From assembly GCA_016801885.1 (NCBI GenBank), contig CM028899.1, forward strand, positions 22,903,501-22,967,500: a stretch of 64,000 bases of DNA. Reading direction: 5' to 3'. Source of the stretch: Toxotes chatareus (lineage: Eukaryota; Chordata; Actinopteri; Toxotidae). Positions 1-14,559 of this stretch are shown in pieces (positions within the stretch are counted from its first letter, which is position 1; each line of letters begins with the position of its first letter). The notes beneath the pieces are model-generated. The model was not told where the DNA came from. It made no database searches and saw only the letters and a program-made list of their open reading frames with translations. The translations under genes and the position numbers were made by a program.

Positions 1-626
1 AAATCTCACAGAGAAAAAACTTATATGAAAAAAAATATATACAGTATGCACACACACACACACACACGTGCACATATTTAGTCTTTTGACTTAGTGTCAA
101 TGTGAAGATAAATACCAGGCAAAAACATGAAAATATTTGAGCGTGCATGTGTGTGAGATAGATAGGACAGGGTGTCTGTGTGTGTGTGTGTGTGTGCATG
201 TGTGTGTCTGTGGATGTTAAGAATAGTGTTCACTGTTTCTCCATGAGCTGGGGTTGAAGGTTGCTCTTAAACAAATTGAATATCATTACATTGTATAACT
301 TTATATTATATAAATACTGTGTACAACTACATCTGTTTCATATGCTGGTATATTGAGTCTGTTTTTTTAATCATGTAGTTATATATTTACAGTTTTATCA
401 CTGGTGCTCTCAAATTAATCGCATTTAATAATGAATGCATGTGACTCTGGCTCTGTGTCTCACTCCAGCAAAACCCAAACAAATATTAGATCGTACCATC
501 AGTAGATAGTAAGAATTAAAACCAAGTGTTAATGTACCACATATATTATGTCACCTCCAGTGCTATACAGAGAAGGAAGGAAGGAAGGAAGGAAGGAAGA
601 AAAAGAAAGTTCATATTGAAAGCTAC
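1..626 (-). other. ccdc85c last visible intron (left edge)
   Basis: No terminal ccdc85c exon could be found here on the minus strand. The stretch holds a (CA)n microsatellite at 49-67, a (TG)n at about 177-196 and a (GGAA)n run at about 573-599, otherwise AT-rich sequence without a recognisable element. Confidence 0.6.
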
Positions 627-3600
627 ATTGCACATCTCTCTGACGATGGCCTTCTCTTTCTCACTGAGATCTTCATCATGTTCCTGTGAGTTCTGCCTGT
701 CCAGTTTCTCATGGACCTCCAGCACCTACACACACACACACACACACACAGACGATCCATAGCATCATATCCTGTTCGTTTGATGTAAAAAGCGGTTTTA
801 ATTGAGTAAGTTCTATTTCATACACTGAGCTAGTGCAATAAAACACTCAAACAGCATGCATGAAGCTCAGGAGCATGCAGGAGCTCAGGCTGTTTAGGAT
901 AAACTTTATTTAAATATTAGCCACTAGAGGGCAGCTGGTGTCTTTCACTGCAACATAACCTTGTTAAATAAATCCAATGCTGTCTGTACCTACTTGCACA
1001 TTCCAACTCTGCTACTTCTACCTTCTCATTTCGTACTGTCCTCTAACCATTCAAGAAGTGAAGATGTCTTTATCAGGGACATATTCACTTTAAATGGTAG
1101 AATTTGTCAGTTGAAGTTGCATAGGTCTGCCTCAACAATGAAAATGTACTGGAGTGTTTTTATATTGCTGTATTGGTACTTCTGCTTCAGTAAAGGATCT
1201 GAGTACTTATTCCACCACTGCTTTTCAGTGCTGTAGAGTGAAGAGAAGCAACTGTTGGGAGGGAAATGTACTTTTTACCCCCTAACCCAACATTTGTATG
1301 ACAGCTGAAGTTTCTAATCACTTTGCAAATTAAGGTTTTACATAAAAAATATGATAATCTTAAAAAATACAACACACTGTAAAGATTAAACAAGTGATTC
1401 AATCATTTGGCTTGTGACCCCCTTTGAAAACACTGCCATGTTGGGGCCCTTGCCTTGTTTAATTTCACCTCTAAACTATTCACATGGCTTAATTTTGAGG
1501 CACAAACAGGTTAACAGATCAGAACAGATCAGTGAATCTGAACTTTGTTTTTTCTTCTTTCCCATGAATCATCGGACAACCACTCAGATTTATCTGATGA
1601 CCCTTTGGAGGGGCCTGACCCCTAGGCTTGGAACCATTGGCCTAAAATATCTACATGTATACAGGTAGAGGGAATCAGAGATGAGTGACAGGAGACAGGT
1701 TACTACACAATGAAGTACTCTTACTACAATACTTTAAGGACAGTAAGTACTCTGACTGTGGTACTTTAACTAGAGGAACTAATGTTACCGTGATACTTTA
1801 ACTACAGGAGGTACTGTTACAGTAATACTGTAACTACAGGAAATACTGTTACAGCTAATACTTGAAGTATATTTTTTCTGATGATACTTTTGTACTTCTC
1901 CAGTATTGTGAATACAGGAATTCTCTGTGTGATGGAGTATTGTTACATTGTTGTAGTGTACCTTCATTGCGTGGACTACTGCCTCTGGTTTCTGCCCTGG
2001 AGGGAAGTGGAGCCGTGTAGGGGAGGGTTCACTGCTGGGGGTCTGAGCGGCACCCTGGAGAGGAAGGAGGCACACGCTGATCACAATCGTTGTTATCACC
2101 AGGTAAGGACACAGGAGAGAAGACTATAGCAAACACCAGCAGTACAAAACAAGAGAAACATGACTCCAAACACATGAGAGAAGACAGGTACAGTACTGCT
2201 GAGGCAGGTACAGGATGTTCCCATGACAACAAGAGTTGCAAGACATGCTGTGCTTGCAGTAAGGCAGGAATGGATCAATCAGTCAGTGAGATAGAATTGA
2301 CAGTAGGTGAGAGAGGATGTCCTGCATCTGCTACACTGAGCTCAAATTTTCATGAGGTTTGAATCATGTGAGAACACAAACTTCAGCTTCTGATAAACTC
2401 ATCTGCCAGTGTTTATCTCTTTTACCTTCATTTCAGTAGGTTCTGATGTTAGCAAATGATCCCAAAGAAAGTTACCATAACACAGTCCCACACTAAGAGT
2501 TGAACTGGCATTATAAACTAGTCTGTGCAGCTCCTGGAGAAAATACAATGGGTTGTTGTCAGTGAACTGCAGCCTGCTTCATTTTTGGTTTATATTGTGA
2601 AATTGAGTCAAAATGACAGAGGAATAATAGTTTGTGTGAGTATCTGTGTGTGGACTTGAAGGTGACAGAAAATCAAATTAAGGAGGAGCTACACAATAAT
2701 ATTATTCCTCAAATGTCTCATCCACAATTCCTTCAAATACATACACAAAAATGATCTGATTAGATGTCCTTCATGTGAGACAGTGTCAGGGGTTCGTCAC
2801 TTGGCACTGATTCTCTGGATTGAAACCAGGGTAACTGTGATAGCCATTTTTCATTATTTTTTATATAATTTGACTTTCATGGCATCTGTCACTGTGGGGG
2901 CCTTTTAAATAATTATGCTTACTTTATTTATTTTTTATTTAATTTTACATTTTATGTGAAGGATCTAATGATCCATGAAGGACTTATAACTACTGGGGAA
3001 TCAAATGTGCTCTTTGTAGTTACTGAATGTTACCAAAAGCATACACCAAACAGTTTTTCATATATATTTTTTTAAATTACAAGCTCAGTAAACGAGAGCT
3101 TATGCTTATTACTGCTGCTTATGTTCTCATTTACAACCAACTTTTAGCAACTGGAGTAAATAAAAACACTAAGATGAAGCTTTGTAGTTCAGGATGTTGG
3201 TTTTGGTCTGTAAGGAAAAGGAAGGATACGCAGTTAGTAATGAAACTACAGCACAAATACAACATACACCACTGTTAAGGCTTTTTACACCTGTGTGGAC
3301 AACTAAGTTCAGTGCAGAAAATCAGCGGTACTGCAGCTGTGTGAAGGTTTTGTTATACAGTTCAAAAAGGAAATATGAAACTTGGCCCAGCAACAGAAAA
3401 GATGAGCAAATGCAATTTTGTAAAGCCTTTGCCCCTCATGAGTCTGTGAGTCTCACATTGACAGACTCTGAAAATCGCTGTTGAATTCAAAGATTTGTGC
3501 TGAATGCTTTTCAAAGCCTACTACAGAGGCCTGCAGAAGAAGTCAAGCACACTGATGAGCTTTGTACTTTGTAAAGTAATGAGTTTCCAGTGACAGAGGT

Positions 3601-6600
3601 TACCTGTGACAGGAGTTGCTTGTTTTCGTCCTCCAGCATCCTCACCTTTGTCTCCAGCTGTCTGATGTAGCTGACTGATGCATCTGAACGAGAAACAACA
3701 AAAGAAAATATCTCATCTGATGACATCCTGGACTGAGAAAACATCCATACAGCTAAAGCAGTTTTTCTAGTTGTGTTAAGTAAATTGAAAGAAAGGTATC
3801 TCAAAGCATTCTGTTTCCTTTTGGCTGTGCTCATGCCTTCACCTTGATGCTCTCTGGACATAAGCACACGTTGAGCACCGTATAGCCTGGTCTGTGGGAG
3901 ACTACAGTGTCTGATGGCTGCAGTAAACTGATACCTGAGAACTATGAGTGAGTGTTCCATGTAATGTTAGCCCCCACTTTTGCCAGCTTCTCTTTATGGG
4001 GCCCAGATTGGCACGTTTTTCACATATTTAGCAGATTAATCTCCATATCAGGCTGAGAAGCCCAATGTTGATTTTTCCTAGCCAATTTCAGTTAAACCAA
4101 CTAATTCTAATATTACACCGTTGTATCACTGTAAGAGCTGCAACACTGGCATTTCTTGTGTCAGGACATATAGTACAGTATACAGACAGGGTGCAGCGAG
4201 CCTAAAAGTTAAGCCTTCAACCTGATCTTATGGAAAGTTTGAAGGCCTTACAAAGTCTGCAGCCACATTAACCACCAATATGAGCATGCTAAAATACTCA
4301 GAATGACAATACTAACAAGCTGATGATTACAGGTATAGTGTTTACTATACTGTACTCAAAGCACAGCTAATGATGATGGGACTGCCACTGGTTTTGCAAG
4401 TATTGTAAGTTGGTCAGAAACCCAAAAATAATAACAGAGTTATTAAGATTAATCTTCCAACCAATATTTTTTTAGATATTTCAGTCTGCCAAAGTGGTGG
4501 ACTAGCCAGTCCACAATGGCTGAAATATGGCTGTAAATGTGAAACATTAATACAAAGACATATACTATTTGTCATTAAAGCAAACCCAGACATTCACCTA
4601 ATCCTCATACCAAAAAATACAAAAAATACAAACCTTTGCTAAATAGGCATAGCAGCCATTTCATTGCAACCTTGTAAAAGTAAAAATGTGTCCAGTCCAC
4701 AAATGCTCAGGAGTCCAGACAAACTGACAAGGGCTGAAGGGAACATAGAGACTTAAATAAACAAGGGAGGCAGGAGGGATTGGGAACAGGTGGACCACAT
4801 AAGGGAGGGACAGACAATCACAGAAGCGGGAAAACAAACAAGGGCAGGAAGTAAAACAACAAAACAACACACTAGGTAGGTAATTCCAAAATAAAAAAGG
4901 AAATAAGAGTCCAAAAGTCGCATGGAGGGGCAGACATGACAGGTGCAATGAACCTTCTGTTTTTGCAGAGATTATTATTATTAGGTTCATTATCATCCAT
5001 ACATTGATCCGTCAGGGTCGCGGGGAGCTGGAGCCTATTCCTGCTGACTACAGGCGAGAGGCGGGGTACACCTGGTCACCAGTCAATCGCAGGCACAAAG
5101 ATAGGCAACCACACACGCATACACTCAAACCTAGGGGCAATGTAGAGTAGCCATTTAACCTAATATGCATGTTTTTCGGGATTGTGGGAGGAGGTACCCG
5201 GAGAAAACCCATGCAGGCACAGAACAGAGAAGATGAGAACATGCAGACTCTGCACAGAAGAGCCCAAACTGGGGTTTGAACCTGGAACCCTGAGGCAACA
5301 GTGATCCGGGTTCATTATCATTATTATTTTTATTTTTATTTGTTGTCTTATGCTGTGGCTCAAATTGGAGTGAGCTGGAATCACCTAGAAACATGGCCCA
5401 GGAACTGGAAAAGATGAGCAGAGAAATATCTCTGCAAAGGGCAGTGCTTAGCAAAGACTGGTCATAACTCATTAATGATTTATCCAGTCATTGTAAATGT
5501 TGGTACATTTCTTCAGTCCTTGATTGGGAACAGGCCTACAAAAACTCTAAGGAAAAAGTGAAGGAAAGCAGAATGGAGAGATGTGTTATGGCAGTAAGCC
5601 TCTTTGCTCCCTTGTGACCTTGGCTTTAATCCGATTCTATGCAGCAAGATTATCTGAACTGCAGCTATTGAATCCCTTACTGTCCACATACACTGTACTG
5701 CACTGCACACACATCAAATGTGTAACACACCATTTTCAACACCAGACTCTATCACATGCACAAATACCACACACCAGACTACTTTCATTTCTGATATCCA
5801 CCATATTTTTGGAATTACATTTCTTTACAACCTAACCTTTAACAGAAAATGGTTTTCTGTGACAATGAGACACTTGCACATATCTTGCATGTTTATGCAA
5901 CACAAACAATAGGCACAATGTCCTACCTGTGACAGTAATTGCACCATATAGTCTGACAAAACTCCACCCTTTTGTACATAATACTCATAGTACTCCTTTT
6001 GTACATGTACATAGTACTTGCATATTTTTATTTTATTGTATTTATTATGCTTAGAGTATATTTTTATTTCCTTTATTTTTATTTTTATTTTTAATTATTT
6101 ACTTTTTTCTACTGTATAAATCCTACTGTACTTAATTGTGTGACGGGAACTCGCAAAGTAAAAATTTCATTGCTCAGTGTAACCTGCTGTGTATATGACA
6201 ATAAATTCTTGAATCTTGAATCTTAACCAAAGTGTTTTTACCGAAACCACAAACAGCACTGTGCAAATTAACCCCACCCCACCTCCTGGTGAGTCCTCCA
6301 ATATTAAATGTAATGCCTCATTAAAAAAATATAAAAATAATAAAATATAAATTGCCTTTGAACATAATCAAGCCACAGATTACATTTCCTACAAAAGGTA
6401 TTGCTATTGTTGCAGTTTAGTAGTACAGAACAGAATGACAGTGCTTCTGATGCACAGATCTAGTTAAATTTTCCTGAGAATCCATAATAGACATGTGCAT
6501 TGTTTTGTCACTAACCAGAAGGTAGGTGGTACAATCCTCAACTCTGTGTGTCAAAGTGTCTTTGTGCAAAGACCAAATTGTCCCTGATGTTCCTTTATTC

Positions 6601-6795
6601 TCAACCCAGTGCTCTTTGTTAGTCAGGATGACTCAGTAGAACTGGTGACATTTTCCTGAAAGGTGATTAGTTAATAGGACGACCATTTTCCTTTTTCAGA
6701 CACAGCTATGACTCAACCAGCCATGAGATAAAGACTGGGCAATGAAGTCAAAGTCAGTGGTACAGACAGTGCTGACCTCAGGGCAAATGTCTCAT

Positions 6796-6828
<33 letters not shown>

Positions 6829-9800
6829 GGAGACAGGACTGCTAAAGGCAGGGGACATCCTTGAATTACAGTCAGTCAGCACACATCCAGTACAGCTCTG
6901 TTTCTTTCTGTGTCCTTCTGTCTACAAAAAGGGAAGATAAAAAAGGAAGGTTTCAATAAAACCACGATTGGCTAATTAAGGTATCATTTTATCTTTTAGA
7001 CTTTGCACAGAGAAAGCAGAGAGCTTTCAGCTGCCCACTGAAAAAACAGCTTTGTATTGGTGATCTCTGATCAGCTTGGTCTCACCTTGGAGCTATAGAA
7101 TTTTCAGTGTTTTGCTCAAGGACTCCTTGGAACTAGTTGCTGAGGGATGGGAGAGGTCAGGGAGTGGCTGCAGCTGAACACTTTGCTTTCTCACATTTTC
7201 CCAGCTGGTCCTGGGACTCAAGCCAACAACCCTTTGGTTACAGGCCAGTTTTTGTCTGTAACTAATTCAAAATCTTCATCTTTATGGGTTGCAGTCGTTT
7301 CTTAATTCCTTCATTTCTTAAAGCCTTGTCACTGCATGAAGAGATCACATTATTATATGCATGGACAGGAGAAACTACCACAGCCACCAGTAACTTTGTA
7401 GGTGCTGCCTACATATGGACATGATGAGATAAAATATGCAGCCTTACTATCACTGTGTGAGTACGATGGTATTATAACCCCCACAACAAGAGGCCAATCC
7501 TACAATATTTACATCCAAGTTAAAAAAAGGAAATATCTTTTCATTTTTACTAAAATCTATAACAGCTCGACCGATGATGCCATCTCCACTGCCCTCCACT
7601 CAGCCCTTACACATTTGGATAAAAAGAACTCATATGTTAAAATGCTGTTCATCCACTTCAGTTCAGCATTCAACACAATCATCCCCCAACAGCTCATTCA
7701 CAAGTTGAACCAACTGGGGCACGGCACCTTGCTATGCAACTGACTGGTGGGCTTCCTGACGGGGAGACCACAGACAGTACGGGTCGGCAGCAACACATCC
7801 AGCGCCATCACACTGAACACTGGGGCCCCCCAAGGATGTGAGCTGAGCCCCCTCCTCTTCACCCTGCTGACCCAAGGCTGCACGCTGAGGCACAGCTCCA
7901 ACCTCTTCGTCAAGTTTGCGGATGACACGACTGTGGTGGGTCTCATCAACAACGGAGATGAGACAAACTATAGGAGCGAGGTGAGCCGCCTGGCTTTGTT
8001 GTGCAGAGACAACAATCTCTCTCTGAATGTGGGAAGAGAGAGATTGTTGTGGGCTTCAGGAGAGCAAACACTCAGCATGCTCCTCTGACCATCAACGGTG
8101 CTGCTGTGGAGAGGGTGAGCAGCACCTAGTTCCTGGGCCAGGCAAAGCCCGACAATGTCTCTTCTTCCTCTGCAAGTTAAGGTGAGCCAGAGCCCCGACC
8201 CCCATCATGTGCACTGTCTACAGAGGCACAATTGAAAGCATTCTGACCAGCTGCATCACAGTGTGGTTTGGCGCCTGCAGCGCATCCTGCCACTGCCAAG
8301 ACTCTCCAGCACATAGTGAGAACAGCTGAGAAGATCGTTCATGCCTCTTTCCCCTCCCTTCAGGACATTTACAGCGACTGTCTCACCCGCAAAGCCTTCT
8401 GCATGGCGGGTGATGATCCCACCCACCCGTCACACAGCTTCTTTAGTCTGCTGACATCAGGAAGGAGACTGCAAAGTATCCGGGACAGGACCAGCAGACT
8501 CGAGGACAGCTTCATCCACCAGGCTGTCAGGAAGCTCAACTCTCTCCCTGCTCTGCCCCTTCTCCCCCTTCTGACCCCAGGACACGTGTACCCTTCCCCC
8601 CAACACTGAACTCTTGTCATCCCCAGGAACTGTTCACTGTTCAATCACACACACATATACCGAACCCAGTGGCTGCAATAGCCATTTTATGTAGAATTGG
8701 ACTGGATCATCTATGCAATATAGCCACTTTAAATTGTACCATCTACGCACTACAGCCACTTCATATTGTGCCTTTTTTTTGTCTAGCATTAGTCTCTCTG
8801 CACTTTACATTAATGTAAGTAGTTTAGATTTTTCTATTGCACCATGGGTCTGTGTCAACCACAATTTCAAACCTCTGTATGTGCTATACATATGGCAGAA
8901 TTGACAATAAAGCTGACTTTGACTTTGACTGATCTGGCAGATTAGAATGGTGCATCCCTAGTAATAAGTAAACTACACCAGACATTTGCATGTCAAAAGA
9001 AAAGCATGCCCTCAAAATTGAAAATTTGACATGATGATGGTGCTAGAAAAAAGTCAAGCGATCATCAAAGTTATTACAACCAAAATGAACTAAACGTGAT
9101 GTCTGTCATCTAAGGCTCCATTTAGCAGCTGTGGACAAACCTGGTAATGTAACCAAACACAAACTAACCCAACATCAGCTGCTGCATTTTAACCTAATTT
9201 CATGATAACACATCTTACAAGACCTGAGGGAAAGATAGCAAAGTCAACTAATTACTGTGTCAGTAGCAGTCAGTTATCTACACTATGCTAAGTGTGAGCT
9301 CATGGTATAGCTTGTCTGTTGAACTGGGTCACACTTGACAGGCACACACAAGCTAGTCACCTGAGATCAGCTCCTTACTGTGTGTTTTTGCAGTGCTGAG
9401 TGTTTTGGAAGTGCTCGCTGTTTAACAGATCCAGACATTTCAAGGCATTAACATCATCACATTGCTTTAACTGTCACACTCCCTCTTAGCTTCTGTTTCA
9501 CTTTCACAGAAAGTAGTCTAACTTCTTTCCGAATGATGAATGACTCAGTTTGGCATAGAGCCTGCCAGTGGAGCACTAACTAATGTGAGTGTTCTGGAGC
9601 TGGACTGAAACTGGGAATGCTTTACGTTTGTTTGTTTGTTTGTTCGTTCGTTCATTTGGTCGTAACCGGCCCACAGATATTTCCTTTGTTGTGTATGTGG
9701 ATATTAGATGTTGTCTGTGTGGGGGATATTGAAATATGTGCTGCAATAAAATCCTAGCAGGGGGCTAAAAAGTCTGAGATGGGATTCACGAGAGCACAGC

Positions 9801-12800
9801 AGGCCTGGTGGATAGGCAGGTCTGACCAGAGGGGAAATTTCTGTGTTTTTTCGTGGGTTAGCCACACAGAATAACCATTTATATTATGTTAAAATTATTA
9901 TGTTAAAATAAATGAAAACCCTGAACATACCATACATAATGGAAAATGCCAGAGCTTGAAGCTCATGTGGAAGGCAAAAAAGATAAGTACAATACTAAAG
10001 ATCTCTGGATGAAAAACACATTCAAAACAAGTGATAGTTGCAAATAGTTGGAATATCCCTAAATACCTGATGTGTCTTCTACAGAATTGTGCTCTGCAGT
10101 CTGGAAGAAACAGTTAAACTCTTCCAGATCACTGAGATTTTAGAAAGGAATGACCATTGATGGATTATGAGAGAATGGGCCCCTGGCCAAAGGCTCCTCA
10201 CTATTTTAATCAAACCAATTAAAATTTAATCAAACTGATTAAAATAGTGAGTAGTAAAATGTGACTGTGTAAATGCTCCTGTAGCCTCAGTGTGCTGCAG
10301 CTGTAACGTAAAGGTATGCAGGTCCTCATTATTAACAGGACTGGGAGCAGAAAACATCCTTAGTCATCCTTACTTTTTTTCCCAGTGAGAAATGTCAATG
10401 GTCACTTCGAAACGGCACTGAAGCTGAGAAGCCCCCTCATCGTGTGGGCCTTCAGGGCAAAGACCCAGGGGTCCCCTGGCTGCATGGGCCCCATAGCCTT
10501 TGCCCACTCAGCTGCTTCAGTAATCTGGCTGTAAACAATAATTTGTTTACAACCAGTCTGACTGCTGGTGTTTCTTTTCTTTTTCTTTTTCTTTTTTTGG
10601 AAAGTACTGTAAAAGAAATCCTATGAATCAAGTTTGCCTTGAGGTTCCAGGTATGATGTGTGTAGTTAGACACACTATCAATTGCGGTCTAAACAAGATA
10701 CAAAAGGATTTACAGAAATAAAATCCATTAATTTTGAAACCAAAGTATACTCTACTCAACAGCTCCAATAACTTGCTATAACTAGAAAAAAAAACAACCA
10801 AAGGTTTTCTATAAGCTTTCTAAATAACCTGAAAAACTGACAGTTAAGTACAGTTCAAAACTGTATGGTACTGCTCTAACGGGGGCCTACTTGAGCTCTG
10901 ATTACTTCCCATGATACAGGAGTGGTAAAGGGAGAACATGGGAAAGGCATAGACCCTGGTAATATTCAATTTCTGCAATAAAATGTATTAATAAACCTGT
11001 TTAATAAACAAAAAACACAAAGAAGTTAACAAACTGAAAGTCCAATGAGACAATGGCTGGCACTGCAACAAAAAGAAGTTGAAATTATGTAGAGTAATCC
11101 CTAAAACCTTTGGGGCTGTTATCAGAAGCCTTTGTAGTCTTAAACCTTTTGAAAAGCAAGCCTGCAAATTTAAATACAAGCTCACATTTAATCCATTATG
11201 TTTACACCAACTCCAAAACTGTTACAAATTGCTTTGTGACATTTAAATGTTCCCTAGGCTGTTTCTGTCTGGGTGCAGTCTACTCCAAATATTTATGAGG
11301 ACAGACTAAAGCTGAAAGAACCTCTACAGAGTAGACAGTGGCAGGTCAGCCTTTGACCTGACTAGTCCTGCAGCCTGGGCCCTCTCATCACATCATCAGG
11401 CTGAGAGGCTATAGGCCGGACCACCAGCCTGCACCACAAAGATGACATGACTGGATGACAGAGAGAATTTTTTGGGTTGATGTTAGTGCTGCAAGATTAA
11501 TCTAATCGCAATCGCAATGTCATGCTGTGCGATTACGTAACCGAATAAAAGCCTGCAATTTAATGTAAACCAATGTGGAGTAATTGACGCCACGGCTTTC
11601 AGCAAACAGCAGTGACCGACATAGACGCTGAGGAGGAACACGAGGGACAAGCAGAGTTGGTGGCGGAAAAAAAATGCTACTTCTGTTGTACGGCCATACT
11701 TTGGATTCAGCTAAAGTCGCTACGTCCCGAGGTAATACGACCAATCTCTATCAACATTTGACACAACACAGAGAAAAATGTGCATGCAAATAAAAGCCCA
11801 ACCAAGTAACGTGAAAGATAAAACTGAAAACCGCCTGAAAGAACCACAACGTACAATCACAGATACATTTTGAAAATATCTTTATTTTCAAACTTTTATT
11901 TATTTTTTGATATTATGTTATTTGGAACAAATAATCTTCAGGTTTTGTATTTTTTTGTGTCATGTGTATGTTTTGAGTTGAGATATACACAAACTATCAT
12001 TATTTCTATCTCTCTCTCTCTCTCTCAAGAAAATGACATTTAAAGCCTATTGTTCTGCTTCATGTACACAACATTTAGCAGCTTTTTTTTTTAGCACAGG
12101 CTGAACCTTTAAGATAAACCACAACACGACATTAGAGTGAGCTGGGAGGATTAAGAGATTGCATCAGATTAAATGAAGAGACCAGCTACTGTTGGGTTCA
12201 ACAATCCGTGCTATTGAACATGTCCCCGGGGCTAGAAATAATCTAAATATTGTTTATTTTAGTTAATCAATTAGTTTATCAAGAGAAAATTAGACTGCTT
12301 TTTTTTAGAGTCTGCTTTTCCTTGATGAAGTTCTTATCATCACACCCCACTCCCTTTTGTGGTGAGCTTGCTGTTTTCTTCTGGGGGAGTGTATATTTAT
12401 TGCAGGACTATAAGATTGTTTCCAATTTTTATGGTGTTTTACGCTCTTCTGCTCACTCCCTGTATGTATGTAACAGTGTCAGCATTTAAATAATAACCAC
12501 CACACTATGTCATTTCATATGATGTAAAAATAAAACTTAACCACTGGACAATGAACAGGCTCTGTTTTGCTTTGCTTTGAATACTGATTCTGTCACATGT
12601 AAAGCTCTCACATGCTCTCTGTTACTGTTTGCTGTGCTGTTAGAAGCAAAGACAAAGCACAGGAAACTGAGTGAGCAGGATATACAGCACAGCTGGCAGC
12701 AGAGAAAAGACTCAGCAGTGCTTCTAGAAGAAACACACACACACACACACACACACAATTTATTTGTTACATATTTCTGTTCAGTGAAGCTGCTGTGCAT

Positions 12801-14514
12801 ATTTGTCATGCAGCCTATTTAACCTCATCCTCACCGAACCCATCCAGCAGATGATCAGGTCTCTTCTAGTGATATTGGACAAAACATGCACTATTATAGT
12901 TTTTTTTCCCACATTTCTTTCAATCCATTGTGTGTGCTGGAATGTGGGTAAGACCTGACCAGGCGGCTTTCCTCCTGTGATGTTAAGCCAGGGATCATTC
13001 TTACAGCAAAAGTGAACTCATTCTTTTCATTAGATTTAATTGGCATGTGTGCTGGTCTGCTGCTTTGTAATATTATCAGATGAAAACAAATCACTGCAAT
13101 TTGATTTAAAGTCAACGTGTGTCAAACAATTAAAGAAAGAACTCACACTGTTTCTAATACTTATTCTTATTATTGTAATATAATGGAAAGATGTTTGGCG
13201 GCATTGTCAGTGACACTGACATTAAAGTCAGAAGAAAAATAAGTCTTCATAAGTAGGGGGGTTGAAGTGAATGGAACCATCAAACAAGACTTGATGAAAA
13301 TTTGCCAAGCAGGTTGTTCTCCTGGTGAGTGCAGACCCCTGCTGCCTAAACACACCATTCATCCACTGTGTGTGTCTGTGTGTGTGTGTGTGTGGGGGGG
13401 GAGCAAAGCCTCAACTTTTTGCGAAAAGAGTCCTTGAAGAGAATTATAATACAGTTGCTAATATCCACTCTGGATTTTCCACACTCGTCCAGACATATGA
13501 GTACAGCAATGTCCACTGACACACAGCCCTTTGCTCTGCTTCTCCATCAGCAGACAGTGGATGCTGTATCCCATGGTGTGGGAAAACCTTTTCATAGCTA
13601 CACACACAAACCAAGAGAGACTTTCCCATGCTGCCTCATTATCATAACAACAGAGCCTCTCTTACCATCACATGCACACATACACACATGAATGCTGAGA
13701 GATGCTTAGCAGGGAATCACTCCCTTTTCTAAACAGGCCATTGAGCTCAACAACAAACACACACAGCTTCACAGATGTGAACTGCTCATCAATATGATAC
13801 ACCTGTTGCATCACAATGATCCAAGTGAAATAATTAAAACGTCATGGCTCAGCAAAAAAAAAAAAATTCAGCTGAATATATCTTGAGTCACTAGAATGTA
13901 GTTCTGTTTCCTATGGACTCAGGGGTAGTGCTTGTTGGAATGCACTGGGACAACGTTACTTGAGATGAGATGTTTGCTGTGCTACGTTTCACAGCCTGTT
14001 AAATGAGCTTGTCTCTGCTGCACTATAACCTTTCCTCTGAATGGATATGTCCAATGAAGCTTCATTTGCTCGTCACAAGTAAGTAAATGAAATCATCAGT
14101 TTGGGGGTTTGATCCCTGGCTTCTCCAGTCCACATGTTGAAGTGTCCTTGGGCAAGACACTGAACCCCAAAAAGACTAAATAAGTGCTATACAAATGCAG
14201 CCCATTTACGATTTATCCACCTATATTGCTTAATGCTATGCTGATTACAACCTACTATATCCATCTAATACAACTCTGGTGTGCTCTGATACTTAAGCAA
14301 ATAGCACTACACTTCTGCCTATAAACTAGTTCTCCCACATGGTTTTCCCTTCTCCTCCATCGTAGAACAACAGAGGTTTGTGGGTCCCCACAGGGCCACA
14401 GAGAAGCTGTCAATGAGCAGTCCAGTGAAATCATCCACATTTTGGAACAAAGCTTTTCAGACGTGTAATACTGTCTGACTTGAACAGGACAGCAACAGCT
14501 GTATCTGTATCTCT

Positions 14515-14559
<45 letters not shown>

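Larger units (their letters stand above)
726..1961 (-). other. ccdc85c intron 3
   Basis: This intron contains the acceptor microsatellite, a hAT-type MITE remnant (about 1401-1650) and a degenerate 32-bp tandem array (about 1699-1870). The open frames here have no recognisable similarity and overlap these repeats. Confidence 0.75.

Noticed and set aside
3511..3960. 149-codon minus-strand frame as a gene of its own
   Set aside because: Only 80 nt of it is ccdc85c exon 2, bounded by clear splice sites; the rest is intronic read-through.
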